From assembly GCF_910592395.1 (NCBI RefSeq), contig NC_088324.1, forward strand, positions 374,001 through 434,000: a stretch of DNA of 60,000 nt, written 5' to 3'. The notes under the pieces are model-generated. The model was not told where the DNA came from and searched no databases. It saw nothing but the letters and a program-made list of their open reading frames with translations. Position numbers and translations under genes: made by a program. The stretch is from Lineus longissimus. Its lineage: Eukaryota; Nemertea; Pilidiophora; Heteronemertea; Lineidae. This document shows, piece by piece, positions 23,401 to 33,297 of the stretch; the stretch's first letter is position 1; every line of letters begins with the position of its first letter.

Positions 23401-26400
23401 TGGCAAGCAAGATAATGAAGGAGATGCTTCCTCGAATCCTTTCAGTAATGGTAACCGGACAATATCAATAAATCCATGAGTGCAACTCAACTGAAGACAA
23501 TTTTGAAGTAGTGGAGTTGCAAGGTCATTACTATCTTCCACTACATCCAAAATCATTCTTGCACACCAGGTGTATCCAAGATTAACACATCTACGAATTG
23601 AAGATTTAGGGTGAGCCTGGTTGGTTTTGATCCAACGTGATACCATATCCTCATCTCTTCTCTCGATAGAAATATAAATAGGACTAGGAGTCAAACCAGA
23701 TTGTTCACCTTTAGGATTTACACCAAGGCTATTAACCAGGTAATCTACAAGATCGGTATTGGATGCTAGAGCTGCCTTGTGCATCACATTGAGCCCATTC
23801 TTATCAGTGGCGTTCACATCAGCCCCGAGACTGATGAGATGTTTGGACATGTCCAGGTTACTCTCCTCTGATGAGAACAGTAGCGGGGTGCTATCATCAC
23901 CAGTCCTACAGTTCACATCCAAGCCGAAGCTATTAACCAGGTAATCCACAAGATCAGTATTGGTTGAGTGAGCTGCCATGTGCATCACATTGAGCCCATT
24001 CTCATCAGTGGCTGTCACATCAGCCCCGAGACTGATGAGATGTTTGAACATGTCCAGGTTACCCTCCGCTGATGAGAACAGTAGCCGGGTGCTATCATCA
24101 CCAGTCCTACAGTTCACATCCAAGCGGAGGCTATTAACCAGGTAATCTACAAGATCAGTATTGGATGATCGAGCTGCCATGCGCATCACATTGAGCCCAT
24201 TCTTATCAGTGGCGTTTACATCAGCCCCGAGACTGATGAGATGTTTGAACATGTCCAGGTTACCCTTCGATGATGAGAACAGTAGCGGGGTTCTATCATC
24301 ACCAGTCCTACAGTTCACATCCAAGCCGAGGCTCTTAACCAGGTGATCTACAAGATCAGTACTGGATGATAGAGCTGCCCAGTGCATCACATTCCACCCA
24401 TTCTTATCAGTGGCGTTCACATCAGCCCCGAGACTGATGAGATGTTTGAACATGTCCAGGTTACCCTCCGTTGATGAGAACAGTAACGGGGTTCTATTAT
24501 CACCAGTCTTACAGTTCACATCCAAGCCGAGGCTATTAACCAGGTGATCTACAAGATCAGTACTGGATGATCGAGCTGCCATGTGCATCACATTCCACCC
24601 ATTGTTATCAGTGGCGTTCACATCAGCCCCGAGACTGATGAGATGTTTGAACATGTCCAGGTTACCCTCCGTTGATGAGAACAGTAACGGGGTTCTATTA
24701 TCACCAGTCTTACAGTTCACATCCAAGCCGAGGCTATTAACCAGGTGATCTACAAGATCAGTACTGGATGATCGAGCTGCCATGTGCATCACATTGAGCC
24801 CATTCTTATCAGTGGCGTTCACATCAGCCCCGAGACTGATGAGATGTTTGAACATGTCCAGGTTACCCTTCCATGATAAGCACAGTAGCGGGGTGCTATC
24901 ATTACCAGTCCTACAGTTCACATCCAAGCTGAGGCTATTAACCAGGTGATCTACAAGATCAGTACTGGATGATCGAGCTGCCCAGTACATCACATTCCTC
25001 CCATTCTTATCAGTGGCGTTCACATCAGCCCCGAGACTGATGAGATGTTTGAACATGTCCAGGTTACCCTTCCATGATAAGAACAGTAGCGGGGTGCTAT
25101 CATTACCAGTCCTACAGTTCACATCCAAGCTGAGGCTATTAACCAGGTGATCTACAAGATCAGTACTGGATGATCGAGCTGCCCAGTGCATCACATTCCA
25201 CCCATTCTTATCAGTGGCGTTCACATCAGCCCCGAGACTGATGAGATGTTTGAACATGTCCAGGTTACCCTCCGTTGATGAGAACAGTAACGGGGTTCTA
25301 TTATCACCAGTCTTACAGTTCACATCCAAGCCGAGGCTATTAACCAGGTGATCTACAAGATCAGTACTGGATGATCGAGCTGCCATGTGCATCACATTGA
25401 GCCCATTCTTATCAGTGGCGTTCACATCAGCCCCGAGACTGATGAGATGTTTGAACATGTCCAGGTTACCCTTCGATGATGAGAACAGTAGCGGGGTTCT
25501 ATCATCACCAGTCCTACAGTTCACATCCAAGCCGAGGCTCTTAACCAGGTGATCTACAAGATCAGTACTGGATGATAGAGCTGCCCAGTGCATCACATTC
25601 CACCCATTCTTATCAGTGGCGTTCACATCAGCCCCGAGACTGATGAGATGTTTGAACATGTCCAGGTTACCCTCCGTTGATGAGAACAGTAACGGGGTTC
25701 TATTATCACCAGTCTTACAGTTCACATCCAAGCCGAGGCTATTAACCAGGTGATCTACAAGATCAGTACTGGATGATCGAGCTGCCATGTGCATCACATT
25801 CCACCCATTGTTATCAGTGGCGTTCACATCAGCCCCGAGACTGATGAGATGTTTGAACATGTCCAGGTTACCCTCCGTTGATGAGAACAGTAACGGGGTT
25901 CTATTATCACCAGTCTTACAGTTCACATCCAAGCCGAGGCTATTAACCAGGTGATCTACAAGATCAGTACTGGATGATCGAGCTGCCATGTGCATCACAT
26001 TGAGCCCATTCTTATCAGTGGCGTTCACATCAGCCCCGAGACTGATGAGATGTTTGAACATGTCCAGGTTACCCTTCCATGATAAGCACAGTAGCGGGGT
26101 GCTATCATTACCAGTCCTACAGTTCACATCCAAGCTGAGGCTATTAACCAGGTGATCTACAAGATCAGTACTGGATGATCGAGCTGCCCAGTACATCACA
26201 TTCCTCCCATTCTTATCAGTGGCGTTCACATCAGCCCCGAGACTGATGAGATGTTTGAACATGTCCAGGTTACCCTTCCATGATAAGAACAGTAGCGGGG
26301 TGCTATCATTACCAGTCCTACAGTTCACATCCAAGCTGAGGCTATTAACCAGGTGATCTACAAGATCAGTACTGGATGATCGAGCTGCCCAGTGCATCAC

Positions 26401-27972
26401 ATTCCACCCATTCTTATCAGTGGCGTTCACATCAGCCCCGAGACTGATGAGATGTTTGAACATGTCCAGGTTACCCTCCGTTGATGAGAACAGTAACGGG
26501 GTTCTATTATCACCAGTCTTACAGTTCACATCCAAGCCGAGGCTATTAACCAGGTGATCTACAAGATCAGTACTGGATGATCGAGCTGCCATGTGCATCA
26601 CATTGAGCCCATTCTTATCAGTGGCGTTCACATCAGCCCCGAGACTGATGAGATGTTTGAACATGTCCAGGTTACCCTTCCATGATAAGAACAGTAGCGG
26701 GGTGCTATCATTACCAGTCCTACAGTTCACATCCAAGCCGAGGCTATTAACCAGGTAATCTACAAGATCAGTACTGGATGATCGAGCTGCCCAGTGCATC
26801 ACATTCCACCCATTCTTATCAGTGGCGTTCACATCAGCCCCGAGACTGATGAGATGTTTGAACATGTCCAGGTTACCCTCCGTTGATGAGAACAGTAACG
26901 GGGTTCTATTATCACCAGTCTTACAGTTCACATCCAAGCCGAGGCTATTAACCAGGTGATCTACAAGATCAGTACTGGATGATCGAGCTGCCATGTGCAT
27001 CACATTGAGCCCATTCTTATCAGTGGCGTTCACATCAGCCCCGAGACTGATGAGATGTTTGAACATGTCCAGGTTACCCTTCCATGATAAGAACAGTAGC
27101 GGGGTGCTATCATTACCAGTCCTACAGTTCACATCCAAGCTGAGGCTCTTAACCAGGTGATCTACAAGATCAGTACTGGATGATCGAGCTGCCCAGTGCA
27201 TCACATTCCACCCATTCTTATCAGTGGCGTTCACATCAGCCCCGAGACTGATGAGATGTTTGAACATGTCCAGGTTACCCTTCAATGATGAGAACAGTAG
27301 CGTGATGCTATCATCACCAGTCCTACAGTTCACATCCAAGCCGAAGCTATTAACCAGGTAATCTACAAGATCAGTATTGGATGATTGAGCTGCCGTGTGC
27401 ATCACATTCCACCCATTCTCATCAGTGGCGTTCACATCAGCCCCGAGACTGATGAGATGTTTGAACATGTCCAGGTTACCCTCCGTTGATGAGAACAGTA
27501 GTGGGGTTCTATCATTACCAGTCCTACAGTTCACATCCAAGCTGAGGCTATGAACCAGGTAATCTACAAGATCAGTATTTGATGATCGAGCTGCCCAGTG
27601 CAATGCATTGCATCCTATTTTGTTTTCAGCGAAGACATCAGTCCCAAGGCTTATGAAGTATTTCACCATGTCCATGTTACCCGTTAATGAGCAGTTTGCC
27701 AAGGGATTACTGCCACCCTCTGTTTTACAGTTGACATCAGCTCCTTGACTGACTAGGTACTCAACAACTTTCTGTTCACTTGACATTGCCGCACAATGCA
27801 GCACCATCTGCCCCTCGTCATTCTTGGCGGTGATATCTGCCCCCTGGTGGACAAGAGACTGAACTTGACCCAAGTTGCCATCTTTGGCCGCTTTGTGTAA
27901 AGGATACTTTTCAGGTTTCTCACCAGGTGGCATTTCACCACTACTCTTTTGTGAAGTTATCGCCGCGGCCAT
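20488..27972 (-). CDS. Ankyrin-repeat Mab-21/cGAS-like nucleotidyltransferase (putative cGLR)
   Basis: A single 2494-codon frame. I chose MAAAITSQKSSG (27972) over a Met 55 codons upstream, whose extension is polar and low-similarity. Residues ~20-147 are four diverged ankyrin repeats. Residues ~148-1420 are 19 tandem 67-residue units, each two ankyrin repeats (core TPLLF, LDMFKHLISLGADVNATD, GWNVMH.AA). Residues ~1570-1890 form a Mab-21-family NTase: GSVAEG at ~1601, NEMDIL (E1614, D1616) and a third acidic residue in VSIDAVP (D~1703). This is the GS-[E/D]xD-D set needed for catalysis in cGAS and cGAS-like receptors. Residues ~1900-2430 hold ~14 copies of a 31-residue polar repeat (EGRDHARSCLGQTK), and the end is a charged probable coiled coil with KEIST repeats. 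By family knowledge it probably makes a nucleotide second messenger, with the ankyrins as sensor or scaffold; ligand and product are unknown. It could instead be a non-catalytic Mab-21 protein, but the intact triad argues against that. Confidence 0.85.
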   Translation of the reverse strand: MAAAITSQKSSGEMPPGEKPEKYPLHKAAKDGNLGQVQSLVHQGADITAKNDEGQMVLHCAAMSSEQKVVEYLVSQGADVNCKTEGGSNPLANCSLTGNMDMVKYFISLGTDVFAENKIGCNALHWAARSSNTDLVDYLVHSLSLDVNCRTGNDRTPLLFSSTEGNLDMFKHLISLGADVNATDENGWNVMHTAAQSSNTDLVDYLVNSFGLDVNCRTGDDSITLLFSSLKGNLDMFKHLISLGADVNATDKNGWNVMHWAARSSSTDLVDHLVKSLSLDVNCRTGNDSTPLLFLSWKGNLDMFKHLISLGADVNATDKNGLNVMHMAARSSSTDLVDHLVNSLGLDVNCKTGDNRTPLLFSSTEGNLDMFKHLISLGADVNATDKNGWNVMHWAARSSSTDLVDYLVNSLGLDVNCRTGNDSTPLLFLSWKGNLDMFKHLISLGADVNATDKNGLNVMHMAARSSSTDLVDHLVNSLGLDVNCKTGDNRTPLLFSSTEGNLDMFKHLISLGADVNATDKNGWNVMHWAARSSSTDLVDHLVNSLSLDVNCRTGNDSTPLLFLSWKGNLDMFKHLISLGADVNATDKNGRNVMYWAARSSSTDLVDHLVNSLSLDVNCRTGNDSTPLLCLSWKGNLDMFKHLISLGADVNATDKNGLNVMHMAARSSSTDLVDHLVNSLGLDVNCKTGDNRTPLLFSSTEGNLDMFKHLISLGADVNATDNNGWNVMHMAARSSSTDLVDHLVNSLGLDVNCKTGDNRTPLLFSSTEGNLDMFKHLISLGADVNATDKNGWNVMHWAALSSSTDLVDHLVKSLGLDVNCRTGDDRTPLLFSSSKGNLDMFKHLISLGADVNATDKNGLNVMHMAARSSSTDLVDHLVNSLGLDVNCKTGDNRTPLLFSSTEGNLDMFKHLISLGADVNATDKNGWNVMHWAARSSSTDLVDHLVNSLSLDVNCRTGNDSTPLLFLSWKGNLDMFKHLISLGADVNATDKNGRNVMYWAARSSSTDLVDHLVNSLSLDVNCRTGNDSTPLLCLSWKGNLDMFKHLISLGADVNATDKNGLNVMHMAARSSSTDLVDHLVNSLGLDVNCKTGDNRTPLLFSSTEGNLDMFKHLISLGADVNATDNNGWNVMHMAARSSSTDLVDHLVNSLGLDVNCKTGDNRTPLLFSSTEGNLDMFKHLISLGADVNATDKNGWNVMHWAALSSSTDLVDHLVKSLGLDVNCRTGDDRTPLLFSSSKGNLDMFKHLISLGADVNATDKNGLNVMRMAARSSNTDLVDYLVNSLRLDVNCRTGDDSTRLLFSSAEGNLDMFKHLISLGADVTATDENGLNVMHMAAHSTNTDLVDYLVNSFGLDVNCRTGDDSTPLLFSSEESNLDMSKHLISLGADVNATDKNGLNVMHKAALASNTDLVDYLVNSLGVNPKGEQSGLTPSPIYISIERRDEDMVSRWIKTNQAHPKSSIRRCVNLGYTWCARMILDVVEDSNDLATPLLQNCLQLSCTHGFIDIVRLPLLKGFEEASPSLSCLPFSDCIDYLKWFSISPAEILKMPVENFSQVPGIGSVLKIPNATAQKVHDAVLKFMPDSLHTGEMLRLFDTSQNRKVCGSVAEGCRVGLPNEMDILFLYEERLTHPIPLHSGYAQYSGGSRYFHCLFFNELKTTIESKPSGYGLKYYDFVDSLQLCNDKNRKACSPILLDWESNQLRVSIDAVPCVHFSDWREEFKKSTWLMDHNELKKWGYLLVPKPPHEKSKLAKQLTEQQLGELWRISFSHLEVEHINSLEKRIKNVYITAKCLKNPDVCRIMIAEGEGLPKNVDDYISSYHLKSMFLMNAEDFRKSEQSLGEMVCKVYEDLADALHKGFIPTFFAPGHNVLAGLKLDVAKSAKVASIMKAFVRRLCRKGEETKDVGVDIECQTATVKDNVRTSHEKIEDAANPVAVSTEDESTTEVEGRDHARSCLGQTKNTRDPGTVPLETESTEVEGRDHARSCLGQTKNTRDPGTVPLETESTEVAGTDHARSCLGQTKNTRDPGTVPLETESTEVEGKHRAQSLLGKRKASSDPGVISLETESTELEGRKKGRRRLGADPLDIECQAVEVTIVTGTVPLETESTEVEGTDHARSCLGQTKDTRVPGTVPLETESTEVEGRDHARSCLGQTKDTIDPGTVPLETESTEVEGRDHARSCLGQTKNTRDPGTVPLETESTEVEGRDHARSCLGQTKDTRVPGTVPLETESTEVEGRDHTRSCLGRTKDTIDTGTVPLETESTEVEGTDHARSCLGQTKDTRVPGTVPLETESTEVEGRDHARSCLGQTKDTIDPGTVPLETESTEVEGTDHARSCLGQTKDTIDPGTVPLETESTEVEGTDHARSCLGQTKNTRVPGTVPLETESTEVEGRDHTRSCLGRTKDTIDTGAVIRELESIDEKWTYLAVDIISGGMTRWKMKEISTLDTLKGWINRMMKEISTPDTLEEINRKMKEISTPDTLEKIKRCIAELKVQLDEL
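20755..22190. repeat. 93-bp coding repeat (C-terminal tail of the ankyrin-NTase)
   Basis: A 93-bp period (31 codons) that stays open in the coding frame and also in several antisense frames, because the length is a multiple of three. The long plus-strand frames across it are shadows. One interruption near 21695-21860 holds diverged units (ELEGRKKGRRRLG). Confidence 0.9.
23730..27540. repeat. 201-bp coding satellite (67-residue double ankyrin units)
   Basis: Nineteen direct 201-bp units inside the ankyrin-NTase frame. Units 6-11 and 12-17, counted from the N-terminus, form two nearly identical blocks of six, so a 1206-bp higher-order duplication is superimposed. The outer units (1-2 and 17-19) are the most diverged. 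Confidence 0.93.
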
Positions 27973-29018
27973 TTTGATAAAATGGAAGTTAAATATATTT
28001 ATCGTTGATATGATACAGAATTGTTTAATCCTGAAAGTGAAACTATTTGACTTGTCTGAAGAAGAAGTAGTTGTTTCGTGATTGTTTACCTTTGTCTGTG
28101 CACTGAATCTTACTTTGTATAATTGTCTGCGTTCCAAGCAAATGGTTAATGTCTTACAGATTTTGATGTTCTTTTATGCAATCCTTTCTGTTATAGTGGG
28201 TTAGGGTATTGTATTGGCTTGCATTAGGATGATAACTAAGAGGTCAATCTGTTAGTTCAACTCTAAACTAGAACTTTTTGAGAAATGAAAATAATCACTG
28301 ATTGATATGTTCCTTGGTGCAATGGAGAGAGGCTTGGAGATCTTTCAAATTGTGTAGTTTTTTTTTCAGTTGGCTTTGAAAAAAATGACTATTTATGACG
28401 TTGTCTGATATAAGACTACTTTAAGATTCCTTTTGCAAGTTTCTATTCCAACTGGTTGTAAGAATGCACACATTGATCATGTCAATCTTATAGCAATGTA
28501 TTATGATCAATACTGGAAAGACAAATTTGCAAATGATTTTTTCTTCTGACTAAAGAAATTTGTAGGAAAAATACTGGTCAGTTAAAATGAAATGAACCTG
28601 TGAATGTCAATGCCTTTTAAGGCCAAAATAAGTAGAAATATAATTGCTTTACCTGTTTTTGGTGTAGACTTGAAGACTGTTAAACCTCAGGTTGATAGTG
28701 ATTAAAAAAATCACAACCAAAAGTCCATCACTCGTGTGTTTAAAATGTTCTTGTGAGTTTTGTTACCATATTCAAGTTGTCTAGCGGCTCCACAATCCTC
28801 CTCACTACTTGCACTGGTCCAAAATATCACCGTCAGTTTGGATAAAATCAAGTCTGCAGCTATTTGAATTGAAACTGAGTGAATTAATCCAAAATCAGGT
28901 TTTGAATAATCACATGTGAATGTACAGTACCTTAATCCAAAACAAATTTCCGTCCTGTTCTATTCAAAACACTGTGTCAATTGTATAATCCAAACTTAGA
29001 AATATTGTGCCTCGAACT
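27973..29018 (-). other. 5' leader and upstream flank of the ankyrin-NTase gene
   Basis: Sequence upstream of the chosen start codon, repeated at 38825-39870. No clear TATA box or other promoter element was identified by eye. It contains T runs and no recognisable gene. Confidence 0.5.
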
Positions 29019-29866
29019 GGTTTCGTGAGCCAATATTCTCTGCTGGATGCTGGTTCTGGCTTGGAGCTGGTTTGGTGAGCCAAACTGTGTTGCTGGATGC
29101 TGATCCTGGCCTGGAGCTGGTTTGATGAGCCAAACTGTGTTGCTGGATGCTGATCCTGGCCTGGATCTGGTTTGGAGAGCCAAACTGTGTTGCTGGATGC
29201 CGATCCTGGCCTGGAGCTGGTTTGGTGAGCCAAACTGTGTTGCTGGATGCTGATCCTGGCCTGGAGCTGGTTTGGTGAGCCAAACTGTGTTGCTGGATGC
29301 TGATCCTGGCCTGGAGCTGGTTTGGTGAGCCAAACTGTGTTGCTGGATGCTGGTCCTGGCCTGGAGCTGGTTTGGTGAGCCAAACTGTGTTGCTGGATGC
29401 TGGTCCTGGCCTGGATCTGGTTTGATGAGCCAAACTGTGTTGCTGGATGCTGATCCTGGCCTGGAGCTGGTTTGGTGAGCCAAACTGTGTTGCTGGATGC
29501 TGATCCTGGCCTGGAGCTGGTTTGATGAGCCAAACTGTGTTGCTGGATGCTGGTCCTGGCCTGGATCTGGTTTGATGAGCCAAACTGTGTTGCTGGATGC
29601 TGATCCTGGCCTGGAGCTGGTTTGGAGAGCCAAACTGTGTTGCTGGATGCTGATCCTGGCCTGGAGCTGGTTTGGTGAGCCAAACTGTGTTGCTGGATGC
29701 CGATCCTGGCCTGGAGCTGGTTTGGTGAGCCAAACTGTGTTGCTGGATGCTGATCCTGGCCTGGATCTGGTTTGGTGAGCCAAACTGTGTTGCTGGATGC
29801 TGGTCCTGGCCTGGATCTGGTTTGATGAGCCAAACTGTGTTGCTGGATGCTGATCCTGGCCTGGAG
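29019..29866. repeat. 50-bp minisatellite upstream of the ankyrin-NTase gene (copy 1)
   Basis: About 17 units of 50 bp (TTTGGTGAGCCAAACTGTGT, TGCTGGATGCTGATCCTGG, CCTGGAGCTGG). Since 50 is not a multiple of three, a minus-strand frame cycles through all three phases, giving three overlapping ~300-residue open frames with a 50-residue period. These are not taken as genes. Confidence 0.96.
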
Positions 29867-30143
29867 AAACAAATACATGTAACTTCACATATTTTTCGAA
29901 AAACAAACCATGAAATAACAGATTTGTCATGGACAAAAAGACTTAAAATGTTCAAAACTTATAGATAACATTAAAAAAAAAAAATCAGTCAACAAGATTT
30001 TGAAAAGGTCACATTGGCAAAGAATTCTGTACCAACCGATTGGTTCACTTTATAAGTACCAGTATCATCTCATTGACATTTCAAATTTTAATAAGGCTGA
30101 GTTTTGAGTTTCACTTTATATCAACTTTCTACATGATCTAGAT

Positions 30144-30359
30144 TTAAAGGGACAATATAGGCAGCAGCTAGGCAGGCAAGATAAAGTTACACGAAGTCGC
30201 CAATAGGGGTCTTTAACATCTCACAGTATGTCAAAATGATTCATGCTTGTATGAGGAATAGTGCTGAATCAGACATGACCCAGGGCCCTTACTCTGTATA
30301 TTAGTCAGCTGAGGATGGCCAAATAAGCCCCTCTGCTCCTGCCTATAGTCCCCCTTTAA
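30144..30359. mobile_element. TTAA-flanked MITE (piggyBac-like), copy 1
   Basis: The left end reads TTAAAGGGACAATATAGGCAG and the right end is its near reverse complement (CTGCCTATAGTCCCCCTTTAA). TTAA at both borders fits a piggyBac-type target. The same element is at 40946-41164, so it predates the segmental duplication. Confidence 0.72.
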
Positions 30360-33295
30360 GGCCATGGTTCGTTCATATTATTGTTCTAGCATGTCCCAAT
30401 TGAAAAATCTCAAATTCAATATCTAGTTTCTAATTTCTACAAACAAATCTTGCCTTAAATCTCTGTCAAATGAGTTTGGTGTGGTTTTTTGTCATTTCTT
30501 TGCAATGCTACATTTTTGTGTCAGACTTTCTCTCTGACAAACTTCCAGCAATCTTAGACTGCTTTGTTAATTACTACAAAATCGACCCAAAAATGGACGT
30601 CATGACTATCAGATAAGGGATGTTCCCAACAAATTGTTTTTGGAAAAAAATCATGTTGTTGAAGGCATCCAAGGACCATGTGCTCATTTGGGGCTGGACA
30701 TGAATAAAGAAACTGTCTTTGATCAGTGAAACTTGGGTGTATCATGAGAAAGATTTCAAGTGAGAAAGAGTAAAAAGTGTGGGAATGGGGGATACCCCCG
30801 CCCCCCCTAAAAAAACACCTGTGGCCATGTCTTCAAAACGACTTTATTGCCACCGAAGCTTTTTATTGGGCCGTTCAAAATTCCCACTTTTGTGAATGAA
30901 TCCTGGTGCAGGAATTGCTTTTCAAACTGGTGGATAATTCTGTGAAGTCATTTCGATTTCACCCTGCCAACAGGGCAGTGAAGGTCGCATTGTTTTGCTG
31001 AGATTTCGGGGGCTGAAGCCTTTCAAATAACACATTTTCATTCGCGTTTTTCGAAGCCATTTTAGGAAAAGATGTCGATTGTAGAAAGTGTACTTTTTAG
31101 TTTGTTAATTCAATAACAAGTAACATGTTGATTGGGGAAATCCCTGATTTGCTAAGCACAAAGGAAGTATCGATATCTACAGCATCACGTCGTAATGCCA
31201 AGGTGTCAAACCTTGGTTCCAGGCTGTGCCTCACTAGTGCATCGGCCCACATGGAGAGGATCAACACATGGAGGGCTAACTCGGCTCAAATCGCTGTCAA
31301 CATCGGAATATCATGATGATTCAGTCAGATTTTGAATTTTTTCTTTTTAGTAAAATTTTTTGACAGGGGTTTGGGTTAGTTGTTGATGGAAATTACTTAT
31401 GTAGAATAGGTGGTGAATGGGCTGCCAAAAGCTTGGTAATATTGCCCATAATTTTACCAATGGTCCTTTAATAATCCCATTGGTCCTTTTAGTCATAGAT
31501 CATGGGCTGAAATGGCAGCGGACCGAACTTGTCTTGGTGGTGGGAAGGAACACACGCCAGTTCACCTGATTGAGCTTGGCATTATTTTGAGTAATCTTCT
31601 ATAAGGTATTGGTATATTCCCTCCACTGTTTCTACTTGCTGAGATAAACAGTATGCCTGATATTAGGTCTGACCTTCTCAAAAACTTATTGCTGGAATTA
31701 TTTTTAAAGTTCTCAAGTGTTATGTCTCGTGATAGATCAGACGATTTATTGAGTGGATTCTTTCTATTTCGAACTCAGTTGAAGTGGCGATATCCTGCTA
31801 GTCAACATTCTATTTAACCCGTTTTCTACTCTGACTGCCCTGTGACATTGGGTTTTTTTTAATCAAAACATCAGTCTGAAAATTAGCCTACTTCCTCCTT
31901 AAATACCCTTCATCATGTTCATAATGATATTTGATGAATAAAGTGTGCCATCAGTTAGAAGAATACAGTAGAACCTCCCCTTGCGGACACCTCTACCATA
32001 CAGATACCTCTGTATTACAGACAAGTCTGTTCAGTCCCGATCTACTTGGAATTGCGGAGACGGCGATGGTGACTTTTTGGTCCAATTACCTTGCAATTAC
32101 AGACAGTGAACAAAAGCAATGGCTTCCCGTGTGCACTTAGGGAGTTGATTAGGCCCGGGTCTTTCAAACACCTCTGATTAGGCCTAACAAGTGAGAAGTT
32201 TCCATAATTGATGAATTAGACATTGTGTTCAGTTAATAAGGGTGGAGTGAATTCAATGTTTGTTGCTTCTCTAGTTACATCCTGAGGAAATCAGGGGTTA
32301 ATGTTTGCTTCTCTGGCCGTGCACACAAACCCCAGAGACATTCGCCCGCATTTGGTGAAGTAGCCAGCGCAGAAGTAAGTGCACCCAATCAGAGCGTTGC
32401 TTACATTTGAGTCTGGGAATGTCACACACTTAGAAGCTACGATATCCAAACTCACATGTTCCCTGTTTGTTTGATCTGATGATTAGAGAGCACTGTCTCC
32501 CTCATGGTGCACACTGTAACCTCGATCTGAGATTTCTTATTGTGATTTCCATTCATACAAATCATTAGAAGTACGGTACTAGGATCGAGGTTGACAGATA
32601 TATTCGTCAGGATGCCCTAATTAGAATGACCTAAGTACTAACACTACAATGTAATAGCAATGTTGGTAACTATAAATTGCCTCCAGTAGAATAGTCATAA
32701 GGTATAAGGTATCATAATGAAATACTCTCGAATGTGCCTCTCAATGATGTTGAAATAATCAATAATTAAGACTGATTTCTTTTCATCAAAGTGCATATAG
32801 GACCCAAGACCCCCCATGAAACATACATATGAATCCACTATTGGACAATAATGGCATAACCTCCCTACTTAGGACACCTCTCTATCAGTGTTAATAGTTA
32901 ATCAGCTATTGGATAATAAAGCGGATCCGAAGGCGAAAGGCATAAGCATTGAACAAATTATTATTACCCACTCACTGTTCATCCCGATTGAGTTGAATGT
33001 TGGATGGCATCCAACGACAATTCGCATGATATCTACAGGGGGCTTGGCTTACATATCTAGAAACAGTCTTAGATCGGAGAGTTTAGAGTATTGACCAAAA
33101 GCACAAAAAGTGCTGTATCACGGTAACTTGGGACTCGATTATCACCAAGTTTTTATTACAGGTAGATGTAATAACATTATATCATCTTCAAAAATCATTA
33201 TTCCCCATCAACCTGATCAAGGAAATGAATGTAAAGTGAAACTCAAACTTCAGCCTGATCAAATATGAAAATGTTATTGTGTCAGTGATAATATG
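30360..33295. other. Duplicated flank, mostly unassigned
   Basis: Contains the pogo-like element at 31966-32257. A short frame near 31125-31316 (STASRRNAKVSNLGSRLC) is shared with copy 2 simply because the whole segment is duplicated. It is not recognised as any family. Confidence 0.4.
31966..32257. mobile_element. Pogo/Tigger-like non-autonomous element, copy 1
   Basis: Starts CAGTAGAACCTCCCCTTGCG after TA. Internal markers GTGACTTTTTGGTCCAAT and GTGAGAAGTTTCCATAATT are shared with 20167-20410 and 42849-43135. The right end is degenerate. Confidence 0.55.
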
Positions 33296-33297
33296 TA

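Noticed and set aside
27973-28137. 55-codon N-terminal extension of the ankyrin-NTase frame
   Set aside because: Polar and without similarity. The internal Met (27972) begins the segment that flows into conserved ankyrin sequence, so the extension is treated as 5' leader.
28964-29955. Three overlapping ~300-residue minus-strand frames (HPATQFGSPNQLQAR repeats), again at 39818-40759
   Set aside because: The 50-bp satellite has no stop in any minus-strand phase, so all three frames stay open. There is no domain and no start context.
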